DNA of 18,336 nucleotides from Caldithrix sp964468415 (GCA_964468415.1 CAYXUS010000125.1:1-18336); one strand, 5' to 3'. Positions 7,692-14,524 are shown, numbered from the stretch's first letter. The notes: a model not told the origin generated them from the letters alone. Numbers and translations are program-made.

Positions 7692-9128
7692 TTAGCTACC
7701 GGGAAATTTTAATGATAAAATTAACGATGATGAATCATCAATCAAATCATGCCTTATTTTGTATTCATCCAAAATAAAACGAACAATCGTAATTTCCAGA
7801 GCAAACTTCTTTTTTCCGTTTTTAGCAAACTGTAAAGTGCTCTTCAGTAAATGCTGATCTGCGACTTCCATGTAATTTTGAATCAGAAAATTCGCGGTGA
7901 CCTTTTCCCGATCGCCATCCTGTGATTCTTCGGAAAGTGTCTCGATAATTATTTTTGAATTTGTGGGTGTTAAATTTAATATAAGTTCTATGATCATATT
8001 AAACAAGAGTTCGATGTGTGCAATCTGCCCGTAAAGCGGTGGAATTTCTTTACCCAACCTTAATTCCAAACGAGGTGGTGATTTCTGGATGTGTTCCTTG
8101 AGCGAGGGTAAAATGCTCAAACGTTTAAGTATCTCGTTAAGCATTATTTTTTGTGGCACCAAATCACGTTTAATCGAGGTAAAAGAAACCAACCGCGCAA
8201 TAACTTCGTTAATGCGCTGAATCTGCTTTTCAATTAACCGAATGTGATGCTTGTCTTGTTCTGTCAAGCGCTCGTTTGTCTGAAAGAGCTGTAAACGTCC
8301 CCAGATAACATTTAGCGGATTCAACAACTCATTGGCCAAAGAATCGGCAAAGGCATTCAAAATGGTTTCGGTCTCACTGCCGGTGCCCCGCGATTTATCC
8401 GTAAGGCAAGTACCCTGAACGAGATAAAAATTCCGATCGTTTTTTACACGGTACACGCTCACCGGGAATGAAAATTCGCTAAAATTGCGATCGACCAACT
8501 GTAACTCCATTGTGATGTGGCCGGGTTTGGAATTATCAAACTTACCCGTTAGAAATTTCCAGACCTTTTCTCCCTCTTTCATAAAATCACAAAACTTCAG
8601 GGCGTATTCTTCTTCAAATGAAATTTTTAAAACTTGTTTTGCCGTTCTATTTAAAAAGACTATTCGCGATTTTTCATCCAAAATGGCCGTAAAAAGAGAT
8701 GCGCTTTCCAGTGTCTCTTTTAAAAGACGCCAATACAGCAAATGGGCCAAATGCCGATTACTGAATTGAGAATAAAAATGGCTTAATACAACCGGCAGGC
8801 GCTCTGCCAATGCATCGCCGGGAACAATGTTGAGATCGTTAAACTCTGCCCATTTTTCCAAATCGGAAATATCCGATTTAACCAAAACGATATGGGCTTC
8901 CGGAGAGACAAGTCGAATTTGCCGAAATGCTTCGGGCGACGCAATGCCCGCCTTTTGATCGTTGATAACAATCAAATCGAAATGCTGGCTCGCAACCGTG
9001 GAGTAGGGAAAGGCCTGGCCGCTAAAGGGGGTTAGCTGGTAATTAACGGAACCCAATATCCCGTTAATCAACCGTGTCAAATTTTCGTCAGCATTGACGA
9101 GTAATATGTTTAGCTTTTCAGACAGCAT
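7692..9128 (-). CDS. Degenerate receiver-PAS-histidine-kinase-like protein (pseudokinase)
   Basis: This 478-residue protein has the architecture of a hybrid sensor kinase but without its chemistry. Residues 1-120 resemble a receiver domain, yet the acidic pair is N12-A13 and the phospho-acceptor position reads DLIVIND, with N56 where Asp is expected. Residues about 138-242 look like a PAS domain (FTAILDEKSRIVFLNRTA). Residues about 258-320 resemble a HisKA helix, but the H box reads LANELLNPL, with N266 replacing the phosphorylated His. In the ATPase region the N-box Asn is E381 (FNMIIEL), the DxGxG motif is absent, and the G2 box reads KKFALEITIV. The frame is intact over its whole length, so it looks retained rather than decayed. 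It starts one base after the gltX stop and precedes the NtrC-type gene by 18 bases. A role as ATP-independent sensor or scaffold for that regulator is inference. Confidence 0.8.
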   Translation of the reverse strand: MLSEKLNILLVNADENLTRLINGILGSVNYQLTPFSGQAFPYSTVASQHFDLIVINDQKAGIASPEAFRQIRLVSPEAHIVLVKSDISDLEKWAEFNDLNIVPGDALAERLPVVLSHFYSQFSNRHLAHLLYWRLLKETLESASLFTAILDEKSRIVFLNRTAKQVLKISFEEEYALKFCDFMKEGEKVWKFLTGKFDNSKPGHITMELQLVDRNFSEFSFPVSVYRVKNDRNFYLVQGTCLTDKSRGTGSETETILNAFADSLANELLNPLNVIWGRLQLFQTNERLTEQDKHHIRLIEKQIQRINEVIARLVSFTSIKRDLVPQKIMLNEILKRLSILPSLKEHIQKSPPRLELRLGKEIPPLYGQIAHIELLFNMIIELILNLTPTNSKIIIETLSEESQDGDREKVTANFLIQNYMEVADQHLLKSTLQFAKNGKKKFALEITIVRFILDEYKIRHDLIDDSSSLILSLKFPGS

Positions 9129-9129
9129 T

Positions 9130-10572
9130 TCAGAAATTCATCTTTTTTAGGTAATTTAGGGCATTTTTTAGGCGATTCAAAACCTTTTTTCGGCCAAGCA
9201 CATAAATAAGTTCAAAGATGCCCGGACTGGCCGTTTGTCCAGTCAGAGCAAGACGTAGCGGGTGAATCACCTTGCCGGCGGATAGCTCCATTGCCTCGGC
9301 CAGACCGCGAATCGCCTGCTCAATCCGTTCCAGATCATTAAAAAAATCATCTGACTGATTTTTAAACAGGTGGATTAATTCCTGCAATATTTCCTGTGCA
9401 TTTTCTTTTGCAAAGTGTTTTCTTACCCCCTTCTCATCGTAGCTTTGAGGGTCATCAAAATACAGACGTAAATTCTCGGCCAATTCTTTTAAGGTTTTGG
9501 CGCGAATCTGGTACAGATTGATCAAATACCGAAACCGCGGCTCCTCCGTCGCCTGCACCGGGTAATTGTTCTCTTCGAGCCATTGTCGGATGTAAGGCAA
9601 AAGCTGATCCACCGATTTCCGCATGAGATATTGCCCATTCATCCACAAAAGCTTTTGCAGATCAAAAACAGCCGGCGTTTTATTAATCCGTTCAATGGTA
9701 AATCGCTGAATCAATTCTTCTTTGCTGAAAATCTCCCGGTCATCCCCAGGAGCCCACCCCAGCAAACACAAATAATTGAACAACGCTTCCGGAAAGATTC
9801 CCATGGCCGCAAACTCTTCCACCGAAGTCGCTCCATGCCGCTTGGAGAGCCGTTTTTTGTCCTCTCCCAAAATAAGGGGCACATGGCCAAACTGCGGTAC
9901 TTCCCATCCCAGCGCCTGATAAAGCAGAATTTGCTTGTTTGTATTCGAAAGGTGATCATCGCCGCGCAAAATCAGATTAACGCCCATATCATGGTCATCG
10001 ACCACCACGGCTAACTGGTACACCGGCGTTCCGTCAGAACGTACGATGATAAAATCGTCCAGGGTGTCATTGTCCACTCTGGTCGGGCCGTGGATCAAAT
10101 CGTTAAAGGTTACTTCGCCCTCCGGCACTTTAAAACGAATGGCAAAGGGAAGCCCCTGGCGTAACTTTTCCTGAATTTGTTTGGGAGTTAAATGGCGACA
10201 GGTTCCGTCGTAACGTTTGTTTAATTTCAACGCCTCTGCACGGCGCCTTTTTTCTTCCAGTTCTTCTTTCGTACAAAAACAGCGGTAAGCCTTTCCTTCC
10301 TGCAAAAGTTGTTGGGCTACTTTTAGATGGCGGCTCTGCCGGGTGCTCTGGTACACAACCTCCTCATCCCAATCCACCCCCAGCCATTCCAGGGCCGAAA
10401 GTATTTTCCGAATGGATTCCTCGGTTGAGCGCAAACGATCGGTGTCTTCAATGCGCAAACGAAATTGCCCATGCTTTTGGCGGGCAATCAGCCAGTTAAA
10501 TATGGCGGTTCGGGCACCACCCACATGCAAATAACCGGTCGGACTGGGAGCAAAACGAACAACGGTCTTCAA
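9130..10572 (-). CDS. gltX: Glutamyl-tRNA synthetase
   Basis: This class I synthetase charges tRNA-Glu with glutamate for translation. The HIGH-type motif is PSPTGYLHVGGART (10-23), and the KMSKS-type motif is KKRLSKRHG. A CFC...Y...C zinc-type pattern lies around 97-126, in the usual place. The C-terminal anticodon-binding region is present; the length of 480 residues is typical. The start is TTG: reading upstream from it the frame meets TAA at 10588-10590 with no ATG or GTG in between, and AGGAG lies 5 bases before the TTG. The gene heads an apparent three-gene operon with the kinase-like protein and the NtrC-type regulator, the next start being one base after its stop. Whether it also charges tRNA-Gln cannot be read from the sequence. 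Confidence 0.97.
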   Translation of the reverse strand: MKTVVRFAPSPTGYLHVGGARTAIFNWLIARQKHGQFRLRIEDTDRLRSTEESIRKILSALEWLGVDWDEEVVYQSTRQSRHLKVAQQLLQEGKAYRCFCTKEELEEKRRRAEALKLNKRYDGTCRHLTPKQIQEKLRQGLPFAIRFKVPEGEVTFNDLIHGPTRVDNDTLDDFIIVRSDGTPVYQLAVVVDDHDMGVNLILRGDDHLSNTNKQILLYQALGWEVPQFGHVPLILGEDKKRLSKRHGATSVEEFAAMGIFPEALFNYLCLLGWAPGDDREIFSKEELIQRFTIERINKTPAVFDLQKLLWMNGQYLMRKSVDQLLPYIRQWLEENNYPVQATEEPRFRYLINLYQIRAKTLKELAENLRLYFDDPQSYDEKGVRKHFAKENAQEILQELIHLFKNQSDDFFNDLERIEQAIRGLAEAMELSAGKVIHPLRLALTGQTASPGIFELIYVLGRKKVLNRLKNALNYLKKMNF

Positions 10573-10577
10573 TATGG

Positions 10578-10582
10578 CTCCT
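10578..10582 (-). promoter_or_regulatory. Ribosome binding site fixing the TTG start of gltX
   Basis: AGGAG on the minus strand with a 5-base spacer to TTG. It is the only start-type codon between the upstream in-frame stop and the conserved FAPSPTG motif. Confidence 0.8.
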
Positions 10583-10589
10583 GAATGTT

Positions 10590-10622
10590 AAAAGTTTTCA
10601 ATCCATGAAATGGTTAACTTTT
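10590..10622 (-). promoter_or_regulatory. Hairpin in the gltX leader just upstream of the ribosome binding site
   Basis: A 7-bp outer pairing (AAAAGTT with AACTTTT) encloses CCAT-GAA-ATGG, so the leader RNA could fold into a stem-loop that ends about 8 bases from the Shine-Dalgarno. It is AT-rich and modest in stability; a regulatory role is a guess. Confidence 0.3.
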
Positions 10623-10630
10623 TGAGACCG

Positions 10631-10654
10631 ATTCAGCACCTTAAATTGCTGAAT
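10631..10654. repeat. Inverted repeat ATTCAGCA-N8-TGCTGAAT in the gltX leader
   Basis: Perfect 8-bp arms separated by eight bases (CCTTAAAT). It lies about 60 bases upstream of the gltX start, inside the predicted leader. It could be an operator for a dimeric regulator or an RNA stem-loop. It has no T-run, so it is not an intrinsic terminator. Confidence 0.5.
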
Positions 10655-10666
10655 TTGGAATTAATA

Positions 10667-10695
10667 TTTACATTTAACAACAATACGCATAAATT
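10667..10695 (+). promoter_or_regulatory. Putative sigma-70 promoter of the MFS transporter gene
   Basis: -35 TTTACA (10667-10672), 17-base spacer, -10 TAAATT (10690-10695). Transcription would begin near 10702, giving a leader of roughly 48 bases. The -10 hexamer is identical to that of two other candidates in this window. Confidence 0.5.
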
Positions 10696-10700
10696 AAGAA

Positions 10701-10729
10701 AATTTAGGCTAATTATTTACTCCTATCAA
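10701..10729 (-). promoter_or_regulatory. Putative sigma-70 promoter of the gltX operon
   Basis: On the minus strand: -35 TTGATA (10724-10729), 17-base spacer, -10 TAAATT (10701-10706). The start would be near 10694, giving a leader of about 120 bases that contains both inverted repeats upstream of gltX. It overlaps the start site expected from the opposite-facing promoter. Confidence 0.5.
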
Positions 10730-10733
10730 GTGA

Positions 10734-10751
10734 ATGTGAGCATGGTCACAT
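10734..10751. promoter_or_regulatory. CRP-like palindrome overlapping the MFS start codon
   Basis: ATGTGA-GCATGG-TCACAT is a perfect 6-bp inverted repeat with 6-base spacer and matches the CRP/FNR-family core TGTGA-N6-TCACA. Its right arm includes the first two bases of the ATG at 10750, and its left arm holds GTGAG, the only weak Shine-Dalgarno candidate. It could be a repressor site downstream of the promoter or an RNA hairpin hiding the start codon. Confidence 0.5.
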
Positions 10752-12012
10752 GGAAAACAAATCGGCATTAAAACCATTCCGGAGTTTACAGTATTTTAAA
10801 TTTTGCGCCTACGGCTTCTTAAAAAATTTACGCTTTTTCGATGCGTTCTTAATTTTGATTTTACGCGAAGCGGGTTTTTCGTTCCTGCAAATCGGCACGC
10901 TGTACTCCATCCGCGAAATCAGCAAAAATATCTTTGAGATTCCCTCCGGCATTGTCGCCGACAGCTACGGCCGGAAAAATGCGATGGTTTTTTCTTTTGC
11001 CTCTTACCTTATTTCATTTTTCATTTTTTATTCCAGTCGCTCGTTTCTTTTGTTTTCTGCCGCAATGGTTCTCTTTGGCGTTGGCGAGGCTTTCCGCTCC
11101 GGCACACACAAGGCCATGATTTTAAGCTACCTGGAGCGCAACGGCTGGCTACACTTAAAAACGCAATTTTACGGCAGAACCCGCTCGTGGTCGCAAATGG
11201 GCTCGGCTTTAAGCTCACTTCTTGCCATTGGTATTTTGCTTTGGGGTAAACAATACCGCCTGCTCTTTTTGGCTTCGGCATTGCCTTACGCCCTGGATTT
11301 GCTGAACCTAATGAGTTACCCCGGCTACCTTAACCGCACGTCAAAACTTTCGCACAAAGAAGCTTCCGAAAGGTTCTGGCCCCGGCTCAAAAATGTAATC
11401 ATCGAATATCTCAAACAATTTACACAATTAAAAAATTGGCGTCCTTTTTTGAGTGCGGCCAGCTACGGAGGGTTCTTTAAAGGAATAAAAGACTACCTGC
11501 AACCCTTGCTAAAACAACTAACTTTGCAACTGCCGCTTCTGCTTTTCCTCGATCCGACCCAGCGCACTTCGGTTCTGATTGGTTTGACCTATTTCATTCT
11601 GTACTTGCTCACCTCGTTCAGCTCGCGGAATGCCTACCGTCTGGAAGCACATTTCAACAATCTCCCGCGTGCGATTGACGTAGCCTACCTGACGGGCATC
11701 CTGACCGTTTTTCTGGCCGGTCTGGCTCTCTATTTTCATTTTCCGGTTGTCGCCGCCATTTTATTTGTGGGGCTTTACCTGATGCGTAACATCCGCCGGC
11801 CGCTCATTGTCAGTTATCTCGGCGAAGCCTTGCCTTCCGGCATCATGGCTTCCGGACTCTCTACCATGTCGCAACTGGAAACACTGCTGGTGGTCATTGT
11901 TAGTCCCGTTATTGGCGCGCTGGTCGATTGGCTCGGACTTGGCGCCGGTCTGGCGGTAATTAGCATGGCTTTTTTGTTGCTCTTTCCTGCGGTTAAGCTG
12001 ACGAAACATTAA
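10750..12012 (+). CDS. Major facilitator superfamily transporter
   Basis: This is a 420-residue polytopic inner-membrane protein with about 12 hydrophobic segments and a longer hydrophilic stretch in the middle (about 195-240), as expected for an MFS carrier. The loop after the second helix carries a motif A form, GIVADSYGRKNAM (about 74-86). The N-terminus is short, with the first helix near FFDAFLILIL. The substrate cannot be told; many single MFS genes of this type act as drug or metabolite exporters. The ATG lies inside a CRP-like palindrome and has no strong Shine-Dalgarno; no other start codon occurs in frame just upstream. It is divergent from gltX and converges on the DUF72 gene with a 15-base gap and no terminator hairpin. 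Confidence 0.85.
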   Translation: MENKSALKPFRSLQYFKFCAYGFLKNLRFFDAFLILILREAGFSFLQIGTLYSIREISKNIFEIPSGIVADSYGRKNAMVFSFASYLISFFIFYSSRSFLLFSAAMVLFGVGEAFRSGTHKAMILSYLERNGWLHLKTQFYGRTRSWSQMGSALSSLLAIGILLWGKQYRLLFLASALPYALDLLNLMSYPGYLNRTSKLSHKEASERFWPRLKNVIIEYLKQFTQLKNWRPFLSAASYGGFFKGIKDYLQPLLKQLTLQLPLLLFLDPTQRTSVLIGLTYFILYLLTSFSSRNAYRLEAHFNNLPRAIDVAYLTGILTVFLAGLALYFHFPVVAAILFVGLYLMRNIRRPLIVSYLGEALPSGIMASGLSTMSQLETLLVVIVSPVIGALVDWLGLGAGLAVISMAFLLLFPAVKLTKH

Positions 12013-12027
12013 TCCAAACGCGCTGCC

Positions 12028-12840
12028 TTAATGGGGAAAAGAAAGCTGATCTTTGAGCAGGGCCAGCATTTGCCGGGCATTCCGAATGGCCTGAGCTTTG
12101 GGATGATTGTTAAAAAACAGATAGGTACGTCGGGAGTTTTGTACCAGTTGGGCGATATTCGGAAGCCATTCTTTTAATTCGGCTTCTGTGTATTCGTAAT
12201 CGTAGCGGCTAACGACATCGCCGTCCCACCAATGCTCTGCATTGCGGCCGTGAAACCGAACGTAGGCAAAGGGTGTGGTGGCCACGGCCTGAGGAGGCAG
12301 CAATCCCTGTAAAGCCGGTTCGTCCACATTCACATAACCGATTTGATTTTCTTTTAAAAAGGCATACAGTGGCTTGCGTGCCCAGCTAATGTGACGGAAT
12401 TCGACAAATAAGGGAAAATTCCCGAATACTTCCCGAAGCTGCAACAGGTAACGCCGATTTGCCTCCGTATTTTTAAAGGAATAGGGGAATTGCGCCAGAA
12501 TCCCGTGAAATTTCCGGGCTTCTATCATTGGCTGCAATGCCTCTAACATTTTCGTTGCCACAGGCAGATATTCCTGACGCTTGTGGGTAATTTCCTGATG
12601 GGCTTTAACAACAAAACAAAATTCGGACGGCGTTTTTTGCACCAGGCGTTCAACGGTAAACGGCGAAGGAACGGCGTAATAGGTACTGTTGATTTCCACG
12701 GCATTGAAATATTGCGCATAAAATTCGAGGAAACGGCTCTTCGGCATTTGGGGAGGATAAAACACATTGCGCCAGTCTTCGTAACTGTAACCGGAAGTTC
12801 CCACACGAATTTCGATGTGAATTTCATTAGGCATGACCAT
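12028..12840 (-). CDS. DUF72 domain protein (YecE-like)
   Basis: This is a 270-residue cytoplasmic protein of the DUF72 family, which has a TIM-barrel-like fold and no established biochemical function. Family hallmarks are the N-terminal RVGTSGYSYEDW with FYPP, AVEINSTYYAVPS, the central LFVEFRHISW, AYVRFHGRN, and the closing YLFFNNHPKAQAIRNA. The length is normal. The reading frame extends up to 12954, but ATG at 12840 is preferred: GGAG lies 5 bases before it and the extra 38 residues have no family resemblance and cross the presumed promoter. It converges on the MFS gene (15-base gap) and is divergent from the SDR gene. Confidence 0.88.
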   Translation of the reverse strand: MVMPNEIHIEIRVGTSGYSYEDWRNVFYPPQMPKSRFLEFYAQYFNAVEINSTYYAVPSPFTVERLVQKTPSEFCFVVKAHQEITHKRQEYLPVATKMLEALQPMIEARKFHGILAQFPYSFKNTEANRRYLLQLREVFGNFPLFVEFRHISWARKPLYAFLKENQIGYVNVDEPALQGLLPPQAVATTPFAYVRFHGRNAEHWWDGDVVSRYDYEYTEAELKEWLPNIAQLVQNSRRTYLFFNNHPKAQAIRNARQMLALLKDQLSFPH

Positions 12841-12845
12841 GTTTT

Positions 12846-12849
12846 CTCC
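12846..12849 (-). promoter_or_regulatory. Ribosome binding site fixing the DUF72 start
   Basis: GGAG on the minus strand, five bases before ATG at 12840. It favours the 270-residue protein over the longer open frame. Confidence 0.6.
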
Positions 12850-12907
12850 ACCGTGTGTGCGCTTTTTCCTGATAAAAGGCGTTTCGGACAAACAAATTTT
12901 TCCGTAT

Positions 12908-12946
12908 TTTTCGTTATCCGATCTCGTTTGGCTAAAATAACGAAAA
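12908..12946. repeat. 10-bp inverted repeat between divergent DUF72 and SDR genes
   Basis: TTTTCGTTAT (12908-12917) and ATAACGAAAA (12937-12946) are perfect inverted copies separated by 19 bases. They lie in the 130-base region between two divergent starts, so a shared operator is plausible. The right arm overlaps a candidate -10 box. Confidence 0.5.
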
Positions 12947-12961
12947 TCTAACAAAGTTCAA
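12934..12961 (-). promoter_or_regulatory. Weak candidate promoter of the DUF72 gene
   Basis: On the minus strand TTGAAC (12956-12961), 16-base spacer, TATTTT (12934-12939): four of six matches in each box. On the plus strand TAAAAT (12933-12938) could be a -10 for the SDR gene, but no good -35 is seen. Confidence 0.25.
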
Positions 12962-12970
12962 AGAGGCGTA

Positions 12971-13684
12971 ATGAGAAAAGCAATTATCGTGGGATGTACC
13001 TCGGGCATCGGCCGCGCTCTGAGTGAAGTTTTTGTGGCACAGGGCTACAAAGTTGCAGGGCTGGCCCGCAACGCAGAAGCATTGCAGGAGATGGAACAAA
13101 ATTTAAACGGGCAATTTATCGGGCATTCTCTTGATGTGCGTGATCTCGACGCGATTGCCCCGGCGCTTGATGAAGTGGCGGCACGTCTGGGAGGTGTGGA
13201 CGTGTGTCTTATGGCAGCCAGTATTGCCCGCAAAAATGCGGAGCTGGAATGGGAAACCGAATGGAAGGTCCTGCAAACCAACGTGATGGGGTATGCCCGC
13301 GTGCTTATCTGGGCGGCGCGCTATTTTTTGCGGCAAGGCCACGGCCATTTGGTGGGTATTTCATCACTGGCAAAGTATCTGGGCGGGCGCAATCCGGCCT
13401 ACACGGCAAGCAAGGCTTTCGAGGGTATTTATCTGGACGGGCTTCGTCTCAAGCTGGAACGCAAAGGCATTTGGGTAACCGAAATTATGCCCGGCTTTGT
13501 GCGCACCCCGCTTACGGAAGATCAACCCAATGTTTTTTGGGCCATTTCACCCCAAAAGGCTGCTCGCTGCATTTTCAAGGCCATTCGCAAACGAAAGCGC
13601 CGGGCGGTTGTCTCGCTGCGCTGGAAACCTTTCCGTTGCCTGATCCCGCATTTGCCGTTTGCTTTGCTCAAACGTTTTTTGTAG
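12971..13684 (+). CDS. Short-chain dehydrogenase/reductase (SDR) family oxidoreductase
   Basis: This is a classical SDR of 237 residues that should use NAD(H) or NADP(H) on a Rossmann fold. The dinucleotide loop is GCTSGIG near the N-terminus, a variant of TGxxxGIG. The acidic DV after the third strand is present (HSLDVRD). The active site is S131 and the YTASK pair Y144/K148. The motif usually written NNAG reads MAASIA, which is less usual. After the active site PGFVRTPLT is standard. The C-terminus is very basic (RKRKRR) and then hydrophobic (LIPHLPFALLKRFL), suggesting membrane association. AGAGG precedes the ATG. The substrate is unknown. It converges on the kinase-like membrane protein gene with a 6-base gap and no terminator. 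Confidence 0.88.
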   Translation: MRKAIIVGCTSGIGRALSEVFVAQGYKVAGLARNAEALQEMEQNLNGQFIGHSLDVRDLDAIAPALDEVAARLGGVDVCLMAASIARKNAELEWETEWKVLQTNVMGYARVLIWAARYFLRQGHGHLVGISSLAKYLGGRNPAYTASKAFEGIYLDGLRLKLERKGIWVTEIMPGFVRTPLTEDQPNVFWAISPQKAARCIFKAIRKRKRRAVVSLRWKPFRCLIPHLPFALLKRFL

Positions 13685-13690
13685 GGCCCG

Positions 13691-14389
13691 TCAAATCAAA
13701 ACATACAGTGTGAGCGCGCTTATCAAGGGAACGGAGAGATTATCGGTTCCCACCGGGGAAACCGCCTCGGTAACCGTTGCAATCATCCCTGTAACGAAAC
13801 TGACCAGCATCAATTTCCCCGGGGCGAGGTGTGCGGCGACGAAATTAATGTGCCATTCTTTCAAGACTAACAATGACACACCGATGGCCACAAAACTAAA
13901 AACAAACATCATCACCGAACCTTCCAGCGACTTGGTTGACCCCATGAAGGTGTAAAGATGCTTGCCTTTGAATTTTCCGTACAAACTGGCCATAGCGTCA
14001 CCCCAGGTCATGGCCATTAAAGCCGGAACAATCAGATAGGTGTAATCCGACGGCACATTGCGCCACCCGATCAAAAACAGCACGGTAATGGAGATGGCAA
14101 AATAAACCGTTCCCGGACTTTCCTTCTCGCTGTCCATCGCACTAAAAATCCGATAGCGATAAAAAATGAAATTGAGCACAATAAATGTGGCAAAGGGAAT
14201 AATTCCGATGTACCAATGGTCAAACAAAAAAAGGATGGCCCACACCCACATCCCGGCCCCAATATGGATAATTTTCCGCGTTACAAAATAAGGCCAATGC
14301 AGTTTTTTCCCCACTTGTTCTACAACTACCAACATGCCAAAAGCGTAAACGTAGGAATAAACCAGTCCCCAAAAATCGGTATTGCTCAT
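13691..14389 (-). CDS. Phytol/dolichol-kinase-like integral membrane protein
   Basis: This is a 232-residue polytopic membrane protein resembling the CTP-dependent polyprenol/phytol kinase family (SEC59, VTE5, DGK1 relatives). Family features seen in order are RKIIHIGAG (about 38-46), GTVYFAI (about 93-99), the catalytic-region motif GDAMASLYGKFKG (about 130-142) with GSTKSLEGS (150-158), and the end motif EAVSPVGTDNLSVPL (208-222). Such enzymes phosphorylate lipid alcohols at the membrane; the actual lipid is unknown here. The frame is open up to 14506, but ATG at 14389 is preferred because GAGGG lies just before it and a good promoter overlaps the longer form's first codons. The family call is fairly firm; the substrate is not. 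Confidence 0.82.
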   Translation of the reverse strand: MSNTDFWGLVYSYVYAFGMLVVVEQVGKKLHWPYFVTRKIIHIGAGMWVWAILFLFDHWYIGIIPFATFIVLNFIFYRYRIFSAMDSEKESPGTVYFAISITVLFLIGWRNVPSDYTYLIVPALMAMTWGDAMASLYGKFKGKHLYTFMGSTKSLEGSVMMFVFSFVAIGVSLLVLKEWHINFVAAHLAPGKLMLVSFVTGMIATVTEAVSPVGTDNLSVPLISALTLYVLI

Positions 14390-14393
14390 CTTT

Positions 14394-14398
14394 CCCTC
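14394..14398 (-). promoter_or_regulatory. Ribosome binding site fixing the start at 14389
   Basis: GAGGG on the minus strand, four bases before the ATG. It supports the 232-residue product, whose N-terminus runs directly into the first membrane helix. Confidence 0.6.
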
Positions 14399-14477
14399 AC
14401 TAACAAAGTTACATCTCCTGATTTTGCTCGTGGATTTTTCCGGCAATGCACCAACTTTACCCACATGCACACAGGCT

Positions 14478-14506
14478 AATTTGCAAGAAAAGGGAATGAA
14501 TGTCAA
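14478..14506 (-). promoter_or_regulatory. Putative promoter of the phytol/dolichol-kinase-like gene
   Basis: On the minus strand a perfect -35 TTGACA (14501-14506), 17-base spacer, and -10 CAAATT (14478-14483). The start would be near 14471, leaving about 80 bases of leader. The spacing and -10 resemble the other candidates in this window. Confidence 0.5.
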
Positions 14507-14508
14507 CC

Positions 14509-14524
14509 GAAGATTCTGATCTTC
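14509..14524. repeat. Small inverted repeat GAAGAT-TCTG-ATCTTC
   Basis: Perfect 6-bp arms with a four-base loop, between the divergent starts at 14389 and 14677. It sits just upstream of the minus-strand -35 box. It is short and may be chance. Apart from this and the two promoters I see nothing else in the 287-base gap. Confidence 0.3.

Noticed and set aside
11274..11289. Sigma-54-like sequence TGGCTTCGGCATTGC
   Set aside because: The GG/GC spacing fits but it lies well inside the MFS coding region, and the -24 box is incomplete.
12841..12954. 38-residue N-terminal extension of the DUF72 protein
   Set aside because: The extension has no family similarity, covers an inverted repeat and candidate promoter, and the ATG at 12840 has a good ribosome binding site.
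14390..14506. 39-residue N-terminal extension of the lipid-kinase-like protein
   Set aside because: It would begin at a TTG that forms part of a perfect -35 box, with the -10 box inside the extension; ATG at 14389 has its own GAGGG site.
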